This document shows positions 49,322-62,276 of a DNA stretch of 64,000 nucleotides, one piece after another. Under the pieces are notes generated by a model. It did not search any database and was not told where the DNA came from. It saw nothing but the letters and a program-made list of their open reading frames with translations. The stretch lies in contig LQPU01000032.1 in NCBI GenBank assembly GCA_002101905.1, positions 124,001-188,000 of the forward strand, written 5' to 3'. Both the position numbers and the translations under genes were made by a program. This DNA is from Mycobacterium shimoidei (lineage in GTDB: Bacteria > Actinomycetota > Actinomycetes > Mycobacteriales > Mycobacteriaceae). Numbering within the stretch: the stretch's first letter is position 1; every line of letters starts with the position of its first letter.

Positions 49322-50515
49322 CTAACCCGGTAGCCGGACCGGCATCAACAGATACACATAGTCGGTCGACACGGCAGGGAACGGGCCTTTGCCCGACACG
49401 ACGTCATCAGACGCCGGCCGCAACACCGCTGGCCGGCTGGGCGTGGTGAAGCCGAACGACACTCGCTCGGAATGCAGTGATCCCAGCCCATCGGTCAAAT
49501 AAGTGGGGTTGAAAGCAATCGTCAGTGGTTCGCCGGCGAACTCGACCGCCAGATCCTCTTCCGCGCGCCCGACGTCGTCGGCGCCGGCCGAAAGCCGCAA
49601 CACACCATCGCCGAATTCCATTCGCACCTGCGCACCGCGGTCGGCGACCAGTGCCACCCGCTTGATCGCCTCGGTCAGTTCATCCACCCCGATGGTGGCC
49701 ACGGCAGTGTGTTCGGTCGGCAGCAGCTGACGAAATTTGGGGAACTCGGCGTCCAAGAGCCTGGTGGTGCTGCGCTTGCCGTCGCCGCTGATCCCCAGCA
49801 ACCCCTCCTTGCCTACGGCCGATCCCGCGCCCAATGACAACCGCACCTCTGAACCGTCAGTGCCCGTCTTGGCCGCCTCAGCCAAGGTCTTGGCCGGCAC
49901 CAGCACCGCTGCCTCGATGTCGGGCGAGGCCGCCGACCAGGTCAGCTCGCGAACTGCCAACCGGAACCGGTCGGTGGCGGCGAGCACTACGGTTTCACCG
50001 GAAATCTCCACGCGGATACCGGTGAGCATGGGCAAGGTGTCGTCCCGGCCGGCGGCCACCGCCACTTGGCTGATGGCCTCGGCAAACAAGTCTGCTGACA
50101 ACGTCCCTGTTTCGTCCGGTAATGCCGGCAACGTCGGGTAATCCTCGACGGCCATCGCCGGCAAGGAGAACCGGGAATTTCCGCAGGTCAACGACACGCG
50201 ACTACCGTCGACGTGGACATCGACCGGTTTATTCGGCAAGGCTCGAGTGATGTCAGAAAGCAGTCGGCCGGACACCAGAACTGTTCCGGGCGAGGCGATT
50301 TCAGCGGCCAGGCTCACCTCAGCGGATACCTCGTAGTCGAATCCCGAGATGGTCAGCCCGTCGTCTGAACCGGTCAGCAAGACACCGGCGAGCACCGGCA
50401 CTGTCGGTCTGGTGGGCAGGTTCCTTGCCACCCACGCCACCGCATCTGCGAACTCATCTCGTGCCAAGCGAAACTTCAAGTCGGTGAGACCGACCTTGGT
50501 CGTCGCCACGTCCAT
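49322..50515 (-). CDS. dnaN: DNA polymerase III beta sliding clamp
   Basis: 397 residues starting [20 protein letters not shown] (ATG preceded by AAGGGACG). The three-fold clamp repeat is visible, with [15 protein letters not shown] in the first domain and MPVRLPG at the end. It holds the replicase on DNA. It is followed directly by recF, and preceded by the oriC region. Confidence 0.97.
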   Translation of the reverse strand: MDVATTKVGLTDLKFRLARDEFADAVAWVARNLPTRPTVPVLAGVLLTGSDDGLTISGFDYEVSAEVSLAAEIASPGTVLVSGRLLSDITRALPNKPVDVHVDGSRVSLTCGNSRFSLPAMAVEDYPTLPALPDETGTLSADLFAEAISQVAVAAGRDDTLPMLTGIRVEISGETVVLAATDRFRLAVRELTWSAASPDIEAAVLVPAKTLAEAAKTGTDGSEVRLSLGAGSAVGKEGLLGISGDGKRSTTRLLDAEFPKFRQLLPTEHTAVATIGVDELTEAIKRVALVADRGAQVRMEFGDGVLRLSAGADDVGRAEEDLAVEFAGEPLTIAFNPTYLTDGLGSLHSERVSFGFTTPSRPAVLRPASDDVVSGKGPFPAVSTDYVYLLMPVRLPG

Positions 50516-50994
50516 AGCGTCCCTTCATCACCTCGAACAACAAGGTTCCTAATTCAGCGGCCACTCCCGGTGACGAAGCCTGTGCGTGTAATCCGCCGCG
50601 ACGGCCATAAACGGCAGTCGAACCACAACGTTAAAGCCTTCGTCGCCATCTTGAAAGCTAATCGACTCCTATGACACTGGATCGCCGCGAGCTGAGTGCG
50701 GGATGTGGAACAGCTGATCCCAAGGGCTGTTTTCGAAGAGAAACCTATGAAGAGATTCCAATAGCAGTAGTAAGTCCTGTGCACGTTGGGGACAAAGCCG
50801 GGTCGGCGCTGCGTGGGCGCGGTAATCGGGTGTGGATGGTGGCTTTGCTGGCTGTGAGTGGGCTGTGCGGTGGCTGGGGATGTCGTCTCGGTTATCCAGG
50901 AAGAGGTGCAGCGCCACCGGCGACGTCGAGTGGTTACTCACAGGGGTATGCACAACTGGGGGTGGCAAAAATTTTTCGGCGGAACTGCAACGCA
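50516..50994. promoter_or_regulatory. oriC: Chromosomal replication origin oriC (dnaA-dnaN intergenic region)
   Basis: In mycobacteria oriC is in this gap. Sites close to the DnaA box consensus include TGGGGACAA (50787-50795), TGTGGATGG (50831-50839), TTATCCAGG (50892-50900) and TATGCACAA (50947-50955). A run AAAAATTTTT (50967-50976) lies near the dnaA end and could assist unwinding. No coding frame is credible. Confidence 0.8.
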
Positions 50995-52494
50995 TCAGCG
51001 CTTCGAGCGCTGGCGGATCCGGGTGGTGAGTTCTTTGACGTGGTCGAACACCTCGCGGCGTTCGGCCATCTCGCCCCGGACCTTGCGTTCGGCATACATC
51101 ACGGTGGTGTGATCGCGGCCGAAGGCTTGGCCGATTTTGGGCAACGACAGGTCGGTGAGTTCGCGGCACAGATACATCGCGATTTGACGGGACTGGGCGA
51201 GCGCGCGGGTCTTACCGGGGCCGCGGAGCTCTTCGACGGTGGTGTCGAAGTATTCGGCGGTGGCCGCCATGATTGTCGCCGCACTGATCTGCATCGTGCT
51301 GGCGTCAGCAATCAGGTCGCGCAGCACGATCTCGGCCAGCGCTTTATCGATCGGGGTCTTGTTCAACGAGGCGAAGGCGGTGACGCGAATCAGCGCGCCC
51401 TCGAGTTCGCGGATGTTGCGTTCGATGCTGCTGGCGATGAGTTCGAGGACTTCGTCGGGGACGGCCAGGCGTTCCATCTGTGCCTTTTTGCGCAGGATGG
51501 CGATCCGGGTTTCCAGCTCGGGGGGCTGTACGTCGGTGATCAGTCCCCATTCGAAGCGGGTACGCAGGCGGTCTTCGAGCGTCGCGAGCTGTTTGGGTGG
51601 GCGATCGGATGAGATGACGATCTGTTTGTTGGCGTTGTGCAGTGTGTTGAAGGTGTGGAAGAACTCCTCCTGGATGCCTTCTTTACCCTCGATGAACTGA
51701 ATGTCATCGACCAGCAGCACGTCGACGTCGCGGTAGCTGCGTTTGAACGCGACCTTGCGGTCGTCGCGCAGGGAGTTGATGAAGTCGTTGGTGAATTCCT
51801 CGGTGGAGACGTACTTGACGCGCATGCCGGGAAACAGTCGTTGCGCGTAGTTGCCGGCTGCGTGCAGCAGGTGTGTTTTGCCGAGTCCGGATTCGCCCCA
51901 GATGAACAACGGGTTGTACGCGCGTGCCGGTGCTTCGGCTATCGCGAGCGCGGCGGCGTGAGCGAATCGGTTGGACGCCCCGATGACGAAGGTGTCGAAG
52001 GTGTAGCGGCGGTTGAGGCTCGTTCCGCCGGCCGCGGCGTCGTTGTTACTGGGCCGGTCGGTGAAGTAACTAGGCCAGCTTTCGTGCGCACTCGCGAGGG
52101 CTTCCCGATCTTCGTCGACTTCGTCGATGTCGGATCCGAGATCGTCAGCCGATGCGGCTGCGCCATTGTCGACGTCATCTTCGGCCGGCGGGGCGATGCG
52201 GACGCCGAGTTCGATCGGCTGGCCCAGTCGGCGGCTGAGCGCTTCGGTGATCTGGGTGCGTAGGTGGCGTTCGATCTCGTTCTGTACGAAGCTGCTGGGA
52301 ACCGACAGTAGGGCAAACCCTTCGGCGATTGTGAGCGGTTGTACGAGGTTTAGCCAGGCTCTTTGCTGGGGGGTCAGCGGTGGGCTGAACGGTTCGCCGT
52401 TGCTCGGCGCGCTGTCTGGATGGATTTCCCCGTTGAGTTCGGAGACAACCGCATTCCATACGGTCGCAAAACTCGACCCGGGATCATCGGTCAC
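50995..52494 (-). CDS. dnaA: Chromosomal replication initiator DnaA
   Basis: 499 residues from GTG 52494. Domain I is at the N-terminus ([20 protein letters not shown]), followed by an acidic, variable domain II, the AAA+ domain III (Walker [20 protein letters not shown], Walker [15 protein letters not shown]) and the DNA-binding domain IV with [14 protein letters not shown]. It opens oriC. Consensus DnaA boxes lie about 60 bases upstream, suggesting self-regulation. Confidence 0.97.
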   Translation of the reverse strand: MTDDPGSSFATVWNAVVSELNGEIHPDSAPSNGEPFSPPLTPQQRAWLNLVQPLTIAEGFALLSVPSSFVQNEIERHLRTQITEALSRRLGQPIELGVRIAPPAEDDVDNGAAASADDLGSDIDEVDEDREALASAHESWPSYFTDRPSNNDAAAGGTSLNRRYTFDTFVIGASNRFAHAAALAIAEAPARAYNPLFIWGESGLGKTHLLHAAGNYAQRLFPGMRVKYVSTEEFTNDFINSLRDDRKVAFKRSYRDVDVLLVDDIQFIEGKEGIQEEFFHTFNTLHNANKQIVISSDRPPKQLATLEDRLRTRFEWGLITDVQPPELETRIAILRKKAQMERLAVPDEVLELIASSIERNIRELEGALIRVTAFASLNKTPIDKALAEIVLRDLIADASTMQISAATIMAATAEYFDTTVEELRGPGKTRALAQSRQIAMYLCRELTDLSLPKIGQAFGRDHTTVMYAERKVRGEMAERREVFDHVKELTTRIRQRSKR

Positions 52495-52547
52495 CGATTA
52501 GCCCCCCGGTTCGAGATCTACCAACAGCCACTGTTGGCGCTGACGAC

Positions 52548-52579
52548 CTGTCCACATGGTTATCCACAGGTGTGGACAG
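52548..52579. promoter_or_regulatory. Three perfect DnaA boxes upstream of dnaA
   Basis: CTGTCCACA (52548-52556), TTATCCACA (52560-52568) and TGTGGACAG (52571-52579, the reverse of CTGTCCACA) are packed in 32 bases. They match the mycobacterial DnaA box, two in one direction and one facing them. Their position, 54 bases before the dnaA start, suggests promoter control or an extension of oriC. The rest of 52495-53078, between dnaA and divergent rpmH, has no gene I can support. Confidence 0.85.
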
Positions 52580-53078
52580 GACGGTCGTCATCGCGACGCA
52601 ACCTATCGCGGACGGCGCGCGGAATCGGGTTTCACGTCTGTCAGCAAAAGTTGCCTGGACAGAAAACCGATTCGCCATCCTCGCTTCAATGTCGGCCGCC
52701 ACCTCAGTCGGAGGCGGCGCGGAAACTACACCGCCCGAAGCTAACAGTTTTCGGTGCGAGTGCCAACCGTTCTGCGACATTGCCATCGTGGTTCGATGAG
52801 ATCACGGCCGCTCTGTGGCGGGTGGGGAATCAGTGAAGAATTCCGGTGCTGCCGAGGCGTTCGGCGGCCAAGTTTGACCGGGCGAAGGCTGGTCAGTACC
52901 CTCGAACAGTCGCCCGAAAGTCGGCGATACGGCTGCGATCCGGGCTATCCGTCCGGGGCCCGCGCCGGTTACCACCGAGACACAGTCCGTCGAGGGCTAG
53001 TGAGGGCAAACGCGTCCGGCCAGGCAACGGTTGTTGCTCCAGCCCAAGCGCGTTGCCAGATGTAACGAGGAGTGAGCC

Positions 53079-53222
53079 GTGGCGAAGGGTAAGCGGACCT
53101 TTCAGCCGAACAACCGGCGCCGAGCCCGCGTCCATGGCTTTCGGCTGCGGATGCGTACCCGGGCTGGGCGGGCGATCGTGTCGAACCGGCGGCGCAAAGG
53201 GCGCCGTTCACTTACCGCTTGA
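53079..53222 (+). CDS. rpmH: 50S ribosomal protein L34
   Basis: 47 residues starting GTG ([20 protein letters not shown]), with the L34 signature and highly basic ([19 protein letters not shown]). It is preceded by ACGAGGAGTGAGCC. It lies in the standard rpmH-rnpA order, with 21 bases to rnpA. Confidence 0.97.
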   Translation: MAKGKRTFQPNNRRRARVHGFRLRMRTRAGRAIVSNRRRKGRRSLTA

Positions 53223-53243
53223 TCCACTTCCGGTGGTACAGCG

Positions 53244-53606
53244 GTGCTTTCCGCGCGGAATCGGATGACGCGGTCGGCTGAGTTCGACGCGGCGGTCAAA
53301 CATGGGATACGGGCTGTGCAGCCCGATCTCGTCCTTCACGCGCGACGGGCTGAGCGAGGCTCGCCGGTGAAGGTCGGGTTGATCATCACGAAGTCCGTGG
53401 GCTCGGCGGTGCAACGCCACCGAGTCGCCAGACGGTTGCGGCACGTGGCGCGCGAGGTGGTCAAAGATCTCGAGAACGCAGGGAGCTCGGCCCACGTGGT
53501 GATCCGCGCACTGCCGAGCAGCCGGGACGCGACCTCGGCGCGACTCGAGCGGCAACTGCGCTGCGGGTTGCGGCGGGCTTGTCAAGTTGCGGGGGCCCGG
53601 CAGTGA
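53244..53606 (+). CDS. rnpA: Ribonuclease P protein component
   Basis: 120 residues, probable GTG start at 53244 ([20 protein letters not shown]). The RNR-type motif region is present ([20 protein letters not shown]). It assists RNase P RNA in tRNA 5' maturation. Its stop overlaps the yidD start. Confidence 0.95.
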   Translation: MLSARNRMTRSAEFDAAVKHGIRAVQPDLVLHARRAERGSPVKVGLIITKSVGSAVQRHRVARRLRHVAREVVKDLENAGSSAHVVIRALPSSRDATSARLERQLRCGLRRACQVAGARQ

Positions 53607-53962
53607 TTGTCGGGGGGATCGGATGGGCCCGCCGAGCGGGTGCGACCTCGGCGCGCGGGCTGATTTTCGTCATTCAGCTCTATCGGCACATGGTGTCCCC
53701 GCTGCGGCTGCCCACATGCCGATTCATCCCCACCTGCAGCCAATACGCCGTGGACGCGCTGACCGAGTACGGGTTGGTGCGGGGTTGTTGGCTGGCCCTG
53801 GTGCGGCTGGCGAAGTGTGGGCCGTGGCATCGGGGAGGATGGGATCCGATACCCGAGCGCCAGAGGACGCCGGCGCCCGCACGACACGTCTGCCGAGCCG
53901 CAGCGGAGCAAGGGGAGCGGGGCGTGTCGGCAGAGCAAGCGGAGAGGGACTCCATTGTTTGA
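53603..53962 (+). CDS. yidD: YidD membrane-insertion accessory protein
   Basis: 119 residues from GTG 53603, which overlaps the rnpA stop. YidD signatures are [33 protein letters not shown] and [14 protein letters not shown]. It aids insertion of membrane proteins with YidC. The C-terminal ~35 residues are Arg/Ala-rich and overlap the yidC start region. Confidence 0.92.
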   Translation: MIVGGIGWARRAGATSARGLIFVIQLYRHMVSPLRLPTCRFIPTCSQYAVDALTEYGLVRGCWLALVRLAKCGPWHRGGWDPIPERQRTPAPARHVCRAAAEQGERGVSAEQAERDSIV

Positions 53963-55073
53963 TTGGTTCAGCCTGGACATCATCTACTACCCGGTGTCGG
54001 CGATCATGTGGGTCTGGTACAAGGCGTTCAGCTTGTTGCTCGGACCGACGAACTTCTTCGCGTGGGCGCTGGCGGTGATGTTCTTGGTTTTCACGTTGCG
54101 CGCGTTGCTGTACAAGCCGTTTGTCCGCCAGATCCGTACCACCCGGCAGATGCAGGAGTTGCAGCCGCAGATCAAGGCCCTCCAGAAGAAGTACGGCAAA
54201 GACCGCCAGCGGCTGGCGCTGGAGATGCAAAAGCTGCAGCGCGAGCACGGCTTCAACCCGATCCTGGGCTGCCTGCCCATGTTGGCGCAGATCCCGGTGT
54301 TTATCGGGCTCTACCATGTGCTGCGTTCGTTCAACCGGACCACCGGGGGCTTCGGTCAGCCGCACCTGTCGGTGGCCGAAAACCGCTCGACCGGGAACTA
54401 CGTTTTCAGCCCGAGCGACGTGGCGCACTTTCTGGACGCCAACCTATTCGGCGCACCGATCGGGGCGTTCATGACGCAGCGGACCGGGCTGGACGCTTTT
54501 ACCGAATTCAGCCGTCCCGCTGTGATTCTCGTGGGTGTGCCGGTGATGCTGGTGGCGGGGATTGCCACATACTTCAACAGCCGTGCATCGGTAGCGCGGC
54601 AGAGTCCCGAAGCTGCGGCGAATCCGCAGACCGCGATAATGAATAAGCTTGCGCTGTACGTATTTCCGCTCGGCGTCATCGTCAGTGGGCCGTTCTTGCC
54701 GCTGGCGATCATCGTGTACTGGGTGTCGAACAACATCTGGACCTTCGGTCAGCAGCACTACGTGTTCGGCATGATCGAGAAGGAAGAAGAGGCCAAAAAG
54801 CGCGAAGCGTTGCAGCGGCGATCGGCGAATGCGCCGCCGCCAGGCGCCAAGCCGAAGCGCGCGCCGAAGGCGGCGGCGACGCGCGCGAACGGGTCACCGG
54901 CCAGCGCGGGTGCGCAGCAACCGCAGACTCCCGACGGGGAGGGCAACGGGCAAGTAGCGGCCTCGAACGAGTCAGAGGTGAAAGCGGGCAAGCCGAATCA
55001 GCCTGCGAGAGAAGCTAGTTCAGCCAACCGAACGCCGCGGCCTGGAGCGAAGCCGAAGAAGCGCAAGCGGTGA
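53955..55073 (+). CDS. yidC: Membrane protein insertase YidC
   Basis: 372 residues (366 in M. tuberculosis). The probable start is TTG 53955 ([19 protein letters not shown]), 7 bases after a GGAG box. Five transmembrane segments of the YidC/Oxa1 core are visible ([40 protein letters not shown]), followed by a long basic C-terminal tail ([14 protein letters not shown], ending KPKKRKR) that contacts the ribosome. It overlaps yidD. Confidence 0.94.
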   Translation: MFDWFSLDIIYYPVSAIMWVWYKAFSLLLGPTNFFAWALAVMFLVFTLRALLYKPFVRQIRTTRQMQELQPQIKALQKKYGKDRQRLALEMQKLQREHGFNPILGCLPMLAQIPVFIGLYHVLRSFNRTTGGFGQPHLSVAENRSTGNYVFSPSDVAHFLDANLFGAPIGAFMTQRTGLDAFTEFSRPAVILVGVPVMLVAGIATYFNSRASVARQSPEAAANPQTAIMNKLALYVFPLGVIVSGPFLPLAIIVYWVSNNIWTFGQQHYVFGMIEKEEEAKKREALQRRSANAPPPGAKPKRAPKAAATRANGSPASAGAQQPQTPDGEGNGQVAASNESEVKAGKPNQPAREASSANRTPRPGAKPKKRKR

Positions 55074-55151
55074 CCCGCAACGGCGGCGCGCGGTAACAAC
55101 CTAGCGGGGTGAGCCAGCTGCCCCTGAAGGACGGGAAAGAAAGAGATAGGC

Positions 55152-55724
55152 ATGACGGACGCCGAGACAACCGAACGCGAAGCAGACGACGCGCCCGAGC
55201 AACAGGCGCAGGAGGAGGCGGAGTCGGGAGCCGACGCCGATTCCGTGGCGGACAGCGATCTGGAGGAGCGGTTGGTCGCCGAAGGTGAGATCGCAGGCGA
55301 CTATCTGGAAGAGCTACTGGATCTGTTGGACTTCGACGGCGACATCGATCTGGATGTGGAAGGCAGCCGGGCGGTGGTCAGCATCGACGGCAGCGACGAC
55401 TTGAACAAGTTGGTGGGCCGCAAAGGGGAAGTCCTCGACGCGCTGCAGGAGCTGACTCGGCTGGCGGTCCATCAGAAGACCGGAGTGCGGAGCCGCTTGA
55501 TGCTCGACATCGCCAGTTGGCGCCGCCGCCGGCGAGAGGAGCTCGCGGCGCTAGGCGACAAGGTCGCCAGGCGAGTGCTCAAGACGGGCGAGCGAGAAGA
55601 ACTCGCACCGATGACGCCGTTCGAGCGCAAAATCGTGCACGACGCTGTCGCGGCGGTGCCCGGAGTGCACAGCGAAAGCGAGGGCGTCGAGCCCGCCCGG
55701 CGCGTCGTCGTCTTACTTGACTGA
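55152..55724 (+). CDS. Jag/KhpB-type RNA-binding protein (KH and R3H)
   Basis: 190 residues (187 in M. tuberculosis). The acidic N-terminus is followed by a KH-like domain (GRKGEVLDALQELTRLAVHQ) and an R3H domain (RRRREELAALGDKVARRVLK, then PFERKIVHDAVAAVPGV). RNA-binding partner of KhpA in many bacteria, linked to cell elongation. It lies between yidC and rsmG, its standard place. Confidence 0.93.
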   Translation: MTDAETTEREADDAPEQQAQEEAESGADADSVADSDLEERLVAEGEIAGDYLEELLDLLDFDGDIDLDVEGSRAVVSIDGSDDLNKLVGRKGEVLDALQELTRLAVHQKTGVRSRLMLDIASWRRRRREELAALGDKVARRVLKTGEREELAPMTPFERKIVHDAVAAVPGVHSESEGVEPARRVVVLLD

Positions 55725-55778
55725 GCGCGGAGTTACATCCGTGTAGTTCCCAGCGGCGCGCGGTGATCGGCCGAGTGA

Positions 55779-57472
<1,694 letters not shown>

Positions 57473-57509
57473 CTCGCGCCGCCGGCGATAGAGAAACCAG
57501 GGACGGGGT

Positions 57510-57531
57510 GGGGGCACCACCCGCTTGCGGG
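57510..57531. repeat. G-rich hairpin repeat upstream of parB
   Basis: GGGGGCACCACCCGCTTGCGGG, with hairpin CCCGC-TT-GCGGG, lies 14 bases before the parB ATG. It resembles the element before rodA (25857-25883), including the following CGCxCATGAC. Confidence 0.55.
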
Positions 57532-57545
57532 AAAGGGGGGCGCTC

Positions 57546-58523
57546 ATGACTCAGGCGTCACGAAAGAGAGGCGGCCTTGGCCGCGGGCTGGCTTCGCTGA
57601 TTCCGACCGGGCCGTCGGAGGCTGAGACCCAGTCGTCGGGCATGGGGCCGCGGATGGGCGATGCGGCCGCCGACGTCGTGCTGGGCGGGCCCGGACCGAG
57701 CGGCATCGGAGCGGTGTATCGCGAGATCGACCCAGCCAGCATCGAGCCGAACCCGCGCCAGCCGCGGCAGGTGTTCGACGACGAGGCGCTGGCCGAGCTC
57801 GTGCACTCAATCCGAGAGTTCGGCCTCATGCAACCCATCGTGGTCCGGCCGATCGGGACCTCCGGCGATGGTGTGCGCTATCAGCTGGTGATGGGGGAGC
57901 GGAGGTGGCGCGCCGCCCAGCAGGCCGGCCTGACGGCCATCCCGGCGATCGTGCGTGAGACCACCGACGACAACCTGCTTCGGGATGCACTGCTGGAGAA
58001 CATCCACCGGGTTCAGCTGAATCCCTTGGAAGAAGCGGCGGCTTACCAACAATTGCTCGACGAGTTCGGTGTCACCCACGACGAACTGGCGGCCCGCATC
58101 GGCCGGTCCCGTCCTCTCATCACCAACATGATCCGGTTGCTGCGCCTGCCGATCCCGGTGCAGCGCCGCGTCGCGGCCGGCGTGCTGTCGGCGGGCCACG
58201 CCCGGGCGCTGTTGACGCTGGAAGGCGGCCCGGAGGCCCAGGAGGAGCTCGCGGCCCGGATCGTCGCCGAGGGGCTGTCGGTGCGGGCTACCGAGGAAGC
58301 GGTCACGCTGGCCAACCGTGGCGATGGGAACAAGCCCGCCCCGCCGCGCCGCAAGCCGATCCACATGCCCGGTCTGCAGGACGTTGCTGAGCAGCTTTCC
58401 ACCGCGTTCGACACGCGGGTCACCGTCAGCCTCGGCAAACGCAAAGGGAAGATCGTTGTCGAATTCGGCTCGGTCGACGACCTGCAGCGCATCGTCGCCC
58501 TGATGAACGGCTCCAAGGGCTGA
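57546..58523 (+). CDS. parB: Chromosome partition protein ParB
   Basis: 325 residues from ATG 57546 ([20 protein letters not shown]). It has the ParB N-terminal domain with CTPase motif [20 protein letters not shown] and [20 protein letters not shown], the helix-turn-helix ([20 protein letters not shown]) and the C-terminal dimerisation domain. It binds the parS sites 1-1.8 kb away. The frame is open to 57525 but ATG 57546 fits the family. Confidence 0.95.
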   Translation: MTQASRKRGGLGRGLASLIPTGPSEAETQSSGMGPRMGDAAADVVLGGPGPSGIGAVYREIDPASIEPNPRQPRQVFDDEALAELVHSIREFGLMQPIVVRPIGTSGDGVRYQLVMGERRWRAAQQAGLTAIPAIVRETTDDNLLRDALLENIHRVQLNPLEEAAAYQQLLDEFGVTHDELAARIGRSRPLITNMIRLLRLPIPVQRRVAAGVLSAGHARALLTLEGGPEAQEELAARIVAEGLSVRATEEAVTLANRGDGNKPAPPRRKPIHMPGLQDVAEQLSTAFDTRVTVSLGKRKGKIVVEFGSVDDLQRIVALMNGSKG

Positions 58524-58752
58524 ACTGGGACCAAGGGAAATTACGTCACTGTGACACTTCGGCCGGGCCGAACCGGCTCTGACGCGAAACGTTTTGCACG
58601 CCAATACATTTGAGGCGTGGCGGACCGCTGACCGGTGCCGCGCGGCGCTACTGGCCGGGGTCGGTCAAATGCTTTTATCCTGGAGGTGCTGTTAGCGCCT
58701 CATGAAAAGCAGGATCATCAATGGCAGCACCGCACGGCGGCCTAGGAGTCTA

Positions 58753-59469
58753 GTGTCTGCTCGAATCACACCGCTTCAGCTCGACGCCTTCGAGCAGTTG
58801 CCGAAGCACGCCCGCCGGTGCGTCTACTGGGAGGTCGATCCGGCCACCCTCGGACAAGCCGATCACCTCACCGACCCGGTGTTCGAGAAGGAAGCCTGGT
58901 TGTCGATGGTGATGCTCGAGTGGGGATCGTGCGGACAGGTGGCCATGGCGGTTCCAGCGGAGTGCGGGCCCAGCGAACCGCCGTGCCTGGGCTACGTGCT
59001 GTATGCCCCACCGAGGGCGGTGCCGCGGGCGCGCGGGTTCCCCACCGCGCCGGTGTCGGCCGACGCGGTGCTGCTGACGTCGATGGGAGTCGAGCCGGGG
59101 CGCGGGGCGGAGGACTTGCCGTACGACCTCATCGCTCAAGTCGTCGACGAACTCGTTCGCCGCGGTGTCCGGGCGCTGGAGGCGTTCGGGCGTACCGAAG
59201 ACGTGGCCGAACTGCTCGAGGAGCCGACCGCAGACCCCGCGTTGGCCCCGGTTCTGGAGACGCTCGGTGACTGCTCAGTCGACCGGTGCGTGATCGCCGC
59301 GGACTTTCTGCGTGACGTGGGATTCACTGTGGTGGCCCCACACCGGTATTTCCCCCGGTTGCGTCTGGAGCTGGACAGGGGTCTTGGTTGGAAGGCCGAA
59401 GTGGAAGCCGCGCTGGACCGCCTTCTGGAGAACGCCCAGCTACAAGCGGCCGGCCTGCAGGAACGCTAA
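58753..59469 (+). CDS. Conserved hypothetical protein, possible GNAT-like (Rv3916c-like)
   Basis: 238 residues from GTG 58753 (VSARITPLQLDAFEQLPKHA), with HARRCVYWEVDPATLGQADH near the start and SVDRCVIAADFLRDVGFTVV near the end, conserved in M. tuberculosis. The middle (LGYVLYAPPRAVPRARGFPT, VLLTSMGVEPG) resembles acetyltransferase-type folds, but no clear acetyl-CoA motif is visible. It follows parB. Function unknown. Confidence 0.85.
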   Translation: MSARITPLQLDAFEQLPKHARRCVYWEVDPATLGQADHLTDPVFEKEAWLSMVMLEWGSCGQVAMAVPAECGPSEPPCLGYVLYAPPRAVPRARGFPTAPVSADAVLLTSMGVEPGRGAEDLPYDLIAQVVDELVRRGVRALEAFGRTEDVAELLEEPTADPALAPVLETLGDCSVDRCVIAADFLRDVGFTVVAPHRYFPRLRLELDRGLGWKAEVEAALDRLLENAQLQAAGLQER

Positions 59470-59485
59470 GCAGGCGCGTGCCCGA

Positions 59486-60706
59486 TCAGGAACCGCTGAG
59501 TCGGCTCGCCTGTTCCACCGACAACTCGTGAGCGAGCAGTTCGGCGAAGGTGAAAGTCCCAGTGGGACGGTCGTTTTTGCCGAGCAGGTACAACCGCTTC
59601 ACGGCGGCGAGGATCCCTTCGGCGATGGCGTCGCGTGTCTGCGACCTCACCAGCATTCCGCGGTCATCCGGGTTGGTGATATAGCCGATGTCGACCTGAA
59701 CAGTAGGCATCCTGGTCAGGCGCAGCAGATCCCAGGTGCGGCCATGGGTCCGGCAGTCGCGTAAACCGGTGCGCGCGACCACTTCTCGCTGGATGAAGTC
59801 GGCAAGCATACGGCCAATGGTCGACACCGAGCCGTGCGAATTACCGAAGTGAAAGGAAGCGACGCCATTGGCGGCCGGACTGGAATGGGTGGCGCAGCGC
59901 AAGCTGATCATCAGGTCGGCACCGACGGTGTTGGCCGCCGCGGCACGTTCGGCATCCGATGGACTGTTGTTGGGCGGCCGGGAAAGGAACGTCTCCATCC
60001 CGATCGCGGTCATCCGACCCTCGAGCCGACTTGCCAAGTCCCACAAGATATCTGCCTCGCTAATCGGGCCCTCGACATCTTGCATGATCAGGCCGTGATC
60101 GGCGCCGCCGCGACCCGGATCGATGATGATCCGCTTGCCGGACAGCTTCGGGCCGGATCGGCGGACCTGCTCTTCTTCGCGGATGGCGTGCAGGGACCCG
60201 CCGCTGACTCGTGCACTGAGAAAGTACAAGGAGCGCAACGTTTCCGGGCCGCAGATGCCGTCGGCATAGAGTCCGTACTCGCGCTGGTAGGACATCAACG
60301 CGTTGTGCGTCTGCAATCCGAAGTATCCGTCGACCAGGCCGGTGTAGAAGCCCAGATCCTGCAACCTGGCCTGCAGGGTGGCCACGTCATCGCCGTACAT
60401 CGGAGCGCCGAACTGGTGGCTCAGCGTGCGCGCACCCAGCCGGTAGGACGCCTCTTTCAGTGCCCGATACGTCGCTTCGCCAACGACGCCGTCCACCAAC
60501 AGGCCCCGATGTTGCTGAAACGCCCGCACCGCGCGGTCGAGTTCCTCGTCGAACACATCAAGGGCGACATGCTTTCCGGTGGTGAGGTCTTCGTCGGGTG
60601 ATTCCAGGTGCCCCAGCGCGGCAAGCGCAGCCCGAATCTCGGTGACCGCTGCTGCGCGGTCACCAAGGCGCAGCGGTTGGCCGGCGCCGCGAGGCGGTGT
60701 CGACAT
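59486..60706 (-). CDS. cwlM: CwlM peptidoglycan synthesis regulator (amidase-like)
   Basis: 406 residues, as in M. tuberculosis, from ATG 60706 (MSTPPRGAGQPLRLGDRAAA). Two peptidoglycan-binding repeats (FQQHRGLLVDGVVGEATY, YQREYGLYADGICGPETL) and an amidase_3 domain (KRIIIDPGRGGADHGL...VDIGYITNPDDRGMLV). CwlM is phosphorylated by PknB and activates MurA, its amidase activity being weak or absent: the usual DPGHGG His is Arg here (DPGRGG), as in M. tuberculosis. It links this locus to the pknB cluster. Confidence 0.94.
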   Translation of the reverse strand: MSTPPRGAGQPLRLGDRAAAVTEIRAALAALGHLESPDEDLTTGKHVALDVFDEELDRAVRAFQQHRGLLVDGVVGEATYRALKEASYRLGARTLSHQFGAPMYGDDVATLQARLQDLGFYTGLVDGYFGLQTHNALMSYQREYGLYADGICGPETLRSLYFLSARVSGGSLHAIREEEQVRRSGPKLSGKRIIIDPGRGGADHGLIMQDVEGPISEADILWDLASRLEGRMTAIGMETFLSRPPNNSPSDAERAAAANTVGADLMISLRCATHSSPAANGVASFHFGNSHGSVSTIGRMLADFIQREVVARTGLRDCRTHGRTWDLLRLTRMPTVQVDIGYITNPDDRGMLVRSQTRDAIAEGILAAVKRLYLLGKNDRPTGTFTFAELLAHELSVEQASRLSGS

Positions 60707-60812
60707 CCAGGGCCTCCGGTGAGCAAGTGTGCGACAGCCCTGCCGTTGCTTGACAGGCTTGGCGGTATTGTCGCAGACGCTTGTCGGTTTCGGGAAAAGC
60801 CCAGGCAGATGG

Positions 60813-61154
60813 TCAGAAGACGTCGGACAGTTCGCGCAGCAGCGCGGCCTTGCCCTTGGCCCCCACGATGCGCTTGACCGGCTCACCGCCCTTGAACAAG
60901 ATCAGCGTAGGAATCGAGACGACCTGAAAGTTCCGCGCTGTTTCGGGGTTGGCGTCCACGTCGAGTTTGGCGACGGTGAGGTGCCCGGCCTTTTCGGCCG
61001 CGATTTCGGCCAGCACAGGCGCGACCATTTTGCACGGGCCGCACCATGTAGCCCAAAAGTCAACCAGCACAGGCTTATCGCTGGATAACACATCCGTCGC
61101 AAACGAAGCGTCGGAGACATCCACAGGGGCGCCGGTGTTTTCGGTGTGGGTCAT
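60813..61154 (-). CDS. trxC: Thioredoxin
   Basis: 113 residues with the WCGPCK active site ([20 protein letters not shown]), cis-Pro IPTL and the thioredoxin end. It reduces protein disulfides using electrons from TrxB. It overlaps the trxB stop (ATGA), and so is coupled to it. The gene is called trxC in M. tuberculosis. Confidence 0.95.
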   Translation of the reverse strand: MTHTENTGAPVDVSDASFATDVLSSDKPVLVDFWATWCGPCKMVAPVLAEIAAEKAGHLTVAKLDVDANPETARNFQVVSIPTLILFKGGEPVKRIVGAKGKAALLRELSDVF

Positions 61155-62164
61155 CGGGGAGCTCCAATCATTTCAGTGCTGCCGGCGGCTCCGGTGGCCT
61201 TGGGCCGTGCAGCTTCGGCGGATTCGTCTGAATGCTCGGCCAGCCACCGTTCGGCGTCGATCGCCGCAGCACAGCCGGTGCCGGCCGCGGTAACGGCCTG
61301 ACGGTAGACGCGGTCCACCAAGTCGCCCGCAGCGAACACACCATCTAGCGACGTACGGGTGGTTCTGCCCTCCACCAGCACATAACCGTCCGGGTCTAGA
61401 TCTACCGCCCCACGGACCAACTCCGAGCGAGGGTCGTGGCCGATCGCGATGAACACCCCGGTAACGGCGAGGGTGGATTCTTCACCGGTGACGGTGTCGC
61501 GCAGCCGCAAGCCCGTCACCGTGTCTTCGCCTTCCACGGCCACCACGACGGTTTTGGTGATGAACCGGATCTTGTCGTTGGCGCGCGCACGGTTGAGCAT
61601 GATCTTGGAGGCGCGGAACTCGTCGCGGCGGTGCACGACCGTCACGCTGCGAGCGAACCGGGTCAAAAACGTGGCTTCTTCCATCGCCGAGTCGCCACCG
61701 CCGATCACGGCGATGTCCTGGTCGCGGAAGAAGAACCCGTCGCAGGTGGCACATGAGCTCACGCCGCGGCCGAGCAGCTCCTGCTCGCCGGGCACATGCA
61801 GATAGCGCGCGGCCGCGCCCATCGCCAAGATGACAGCTCGGGCTTGATGCGTCTCCCCATCGGCCGTGACCACCGATTTCACCGGGCCCTCCAGCGACAC
61901 CGACTCGACGTCTTCCATCCGCAGGTCGGCCCCGAACCGGAGGGCTTGCTCGCGCATCTGGTCCATCAACTCCGGGCCGGTGATGCCGTCACGGAAGCCG
62001 GGGTAATTCTCCACGTCGGTCGTCGTCATCAATGCGCCACCGAATGATGTTCCTTCGAACACCAGTGGCGCCAGCTGCGCACGGGCGGTGTAGAGGGCCG
62101 CGGTGTATCCGGCCGGCCCCGAGCCAATGATGATCACGTCGTGAACAGTGCTGGTGGCAGTCAT
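61151..62164 (-). CDS. trxB: Thioredoxin reductase
   Basis: 337 residues. It has the FAD-binding [16 protein letters not shown], the redox pair CATCDGFFF, the NADPH site [14 protein letters not shown] and the C-terminal [20 protein letters not shown]. It transfers NADPH electrons to thioredoxin. It is the first gene of the trxB-trxC pair and lies 112 bases after the anti-sigma gene. Confidence 0.96.
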   Translation of the reverse strand: MTATSTVHDVIIIGSGPAGYTAALYTARAQLAPLVFEGTSFGGALMTTTDVENYPGFRDGITGPELMDQMREQALRFGADLRMEDVESVSLEGPVKSVVTADGETHQARAVILAMGAAARYLHVPGEQELLGRGVSSCATCDGFFFRDQDIAVIGGGDSAMEEATFLTRFARSVTVVHRRDEFRASKIMLNRARANDKIRFITKTVVVAVEGEDTVTGLRLRDTVTGEESTLAVTGVFIAIGHDPRSELVRGAVDLDPDGYVLVEGRTTRTSLDGVFAAGDLVDRVYRQAVTAAGTGCAAAIDAERWLAEHSDESAEAARPKATGAAGSTEMIGAPR

Positions 62165-62276
62165 GCGAGCCTTTCGGATACTTCCAACGAGTCAGACAGT
62201 TCGAACGCCAGCGTAGGCGGTGGTGTTCCCGAAGCCTCGACGGTCGCAAGCGCGGCGAAGCCGGGCGCAGCGTATC

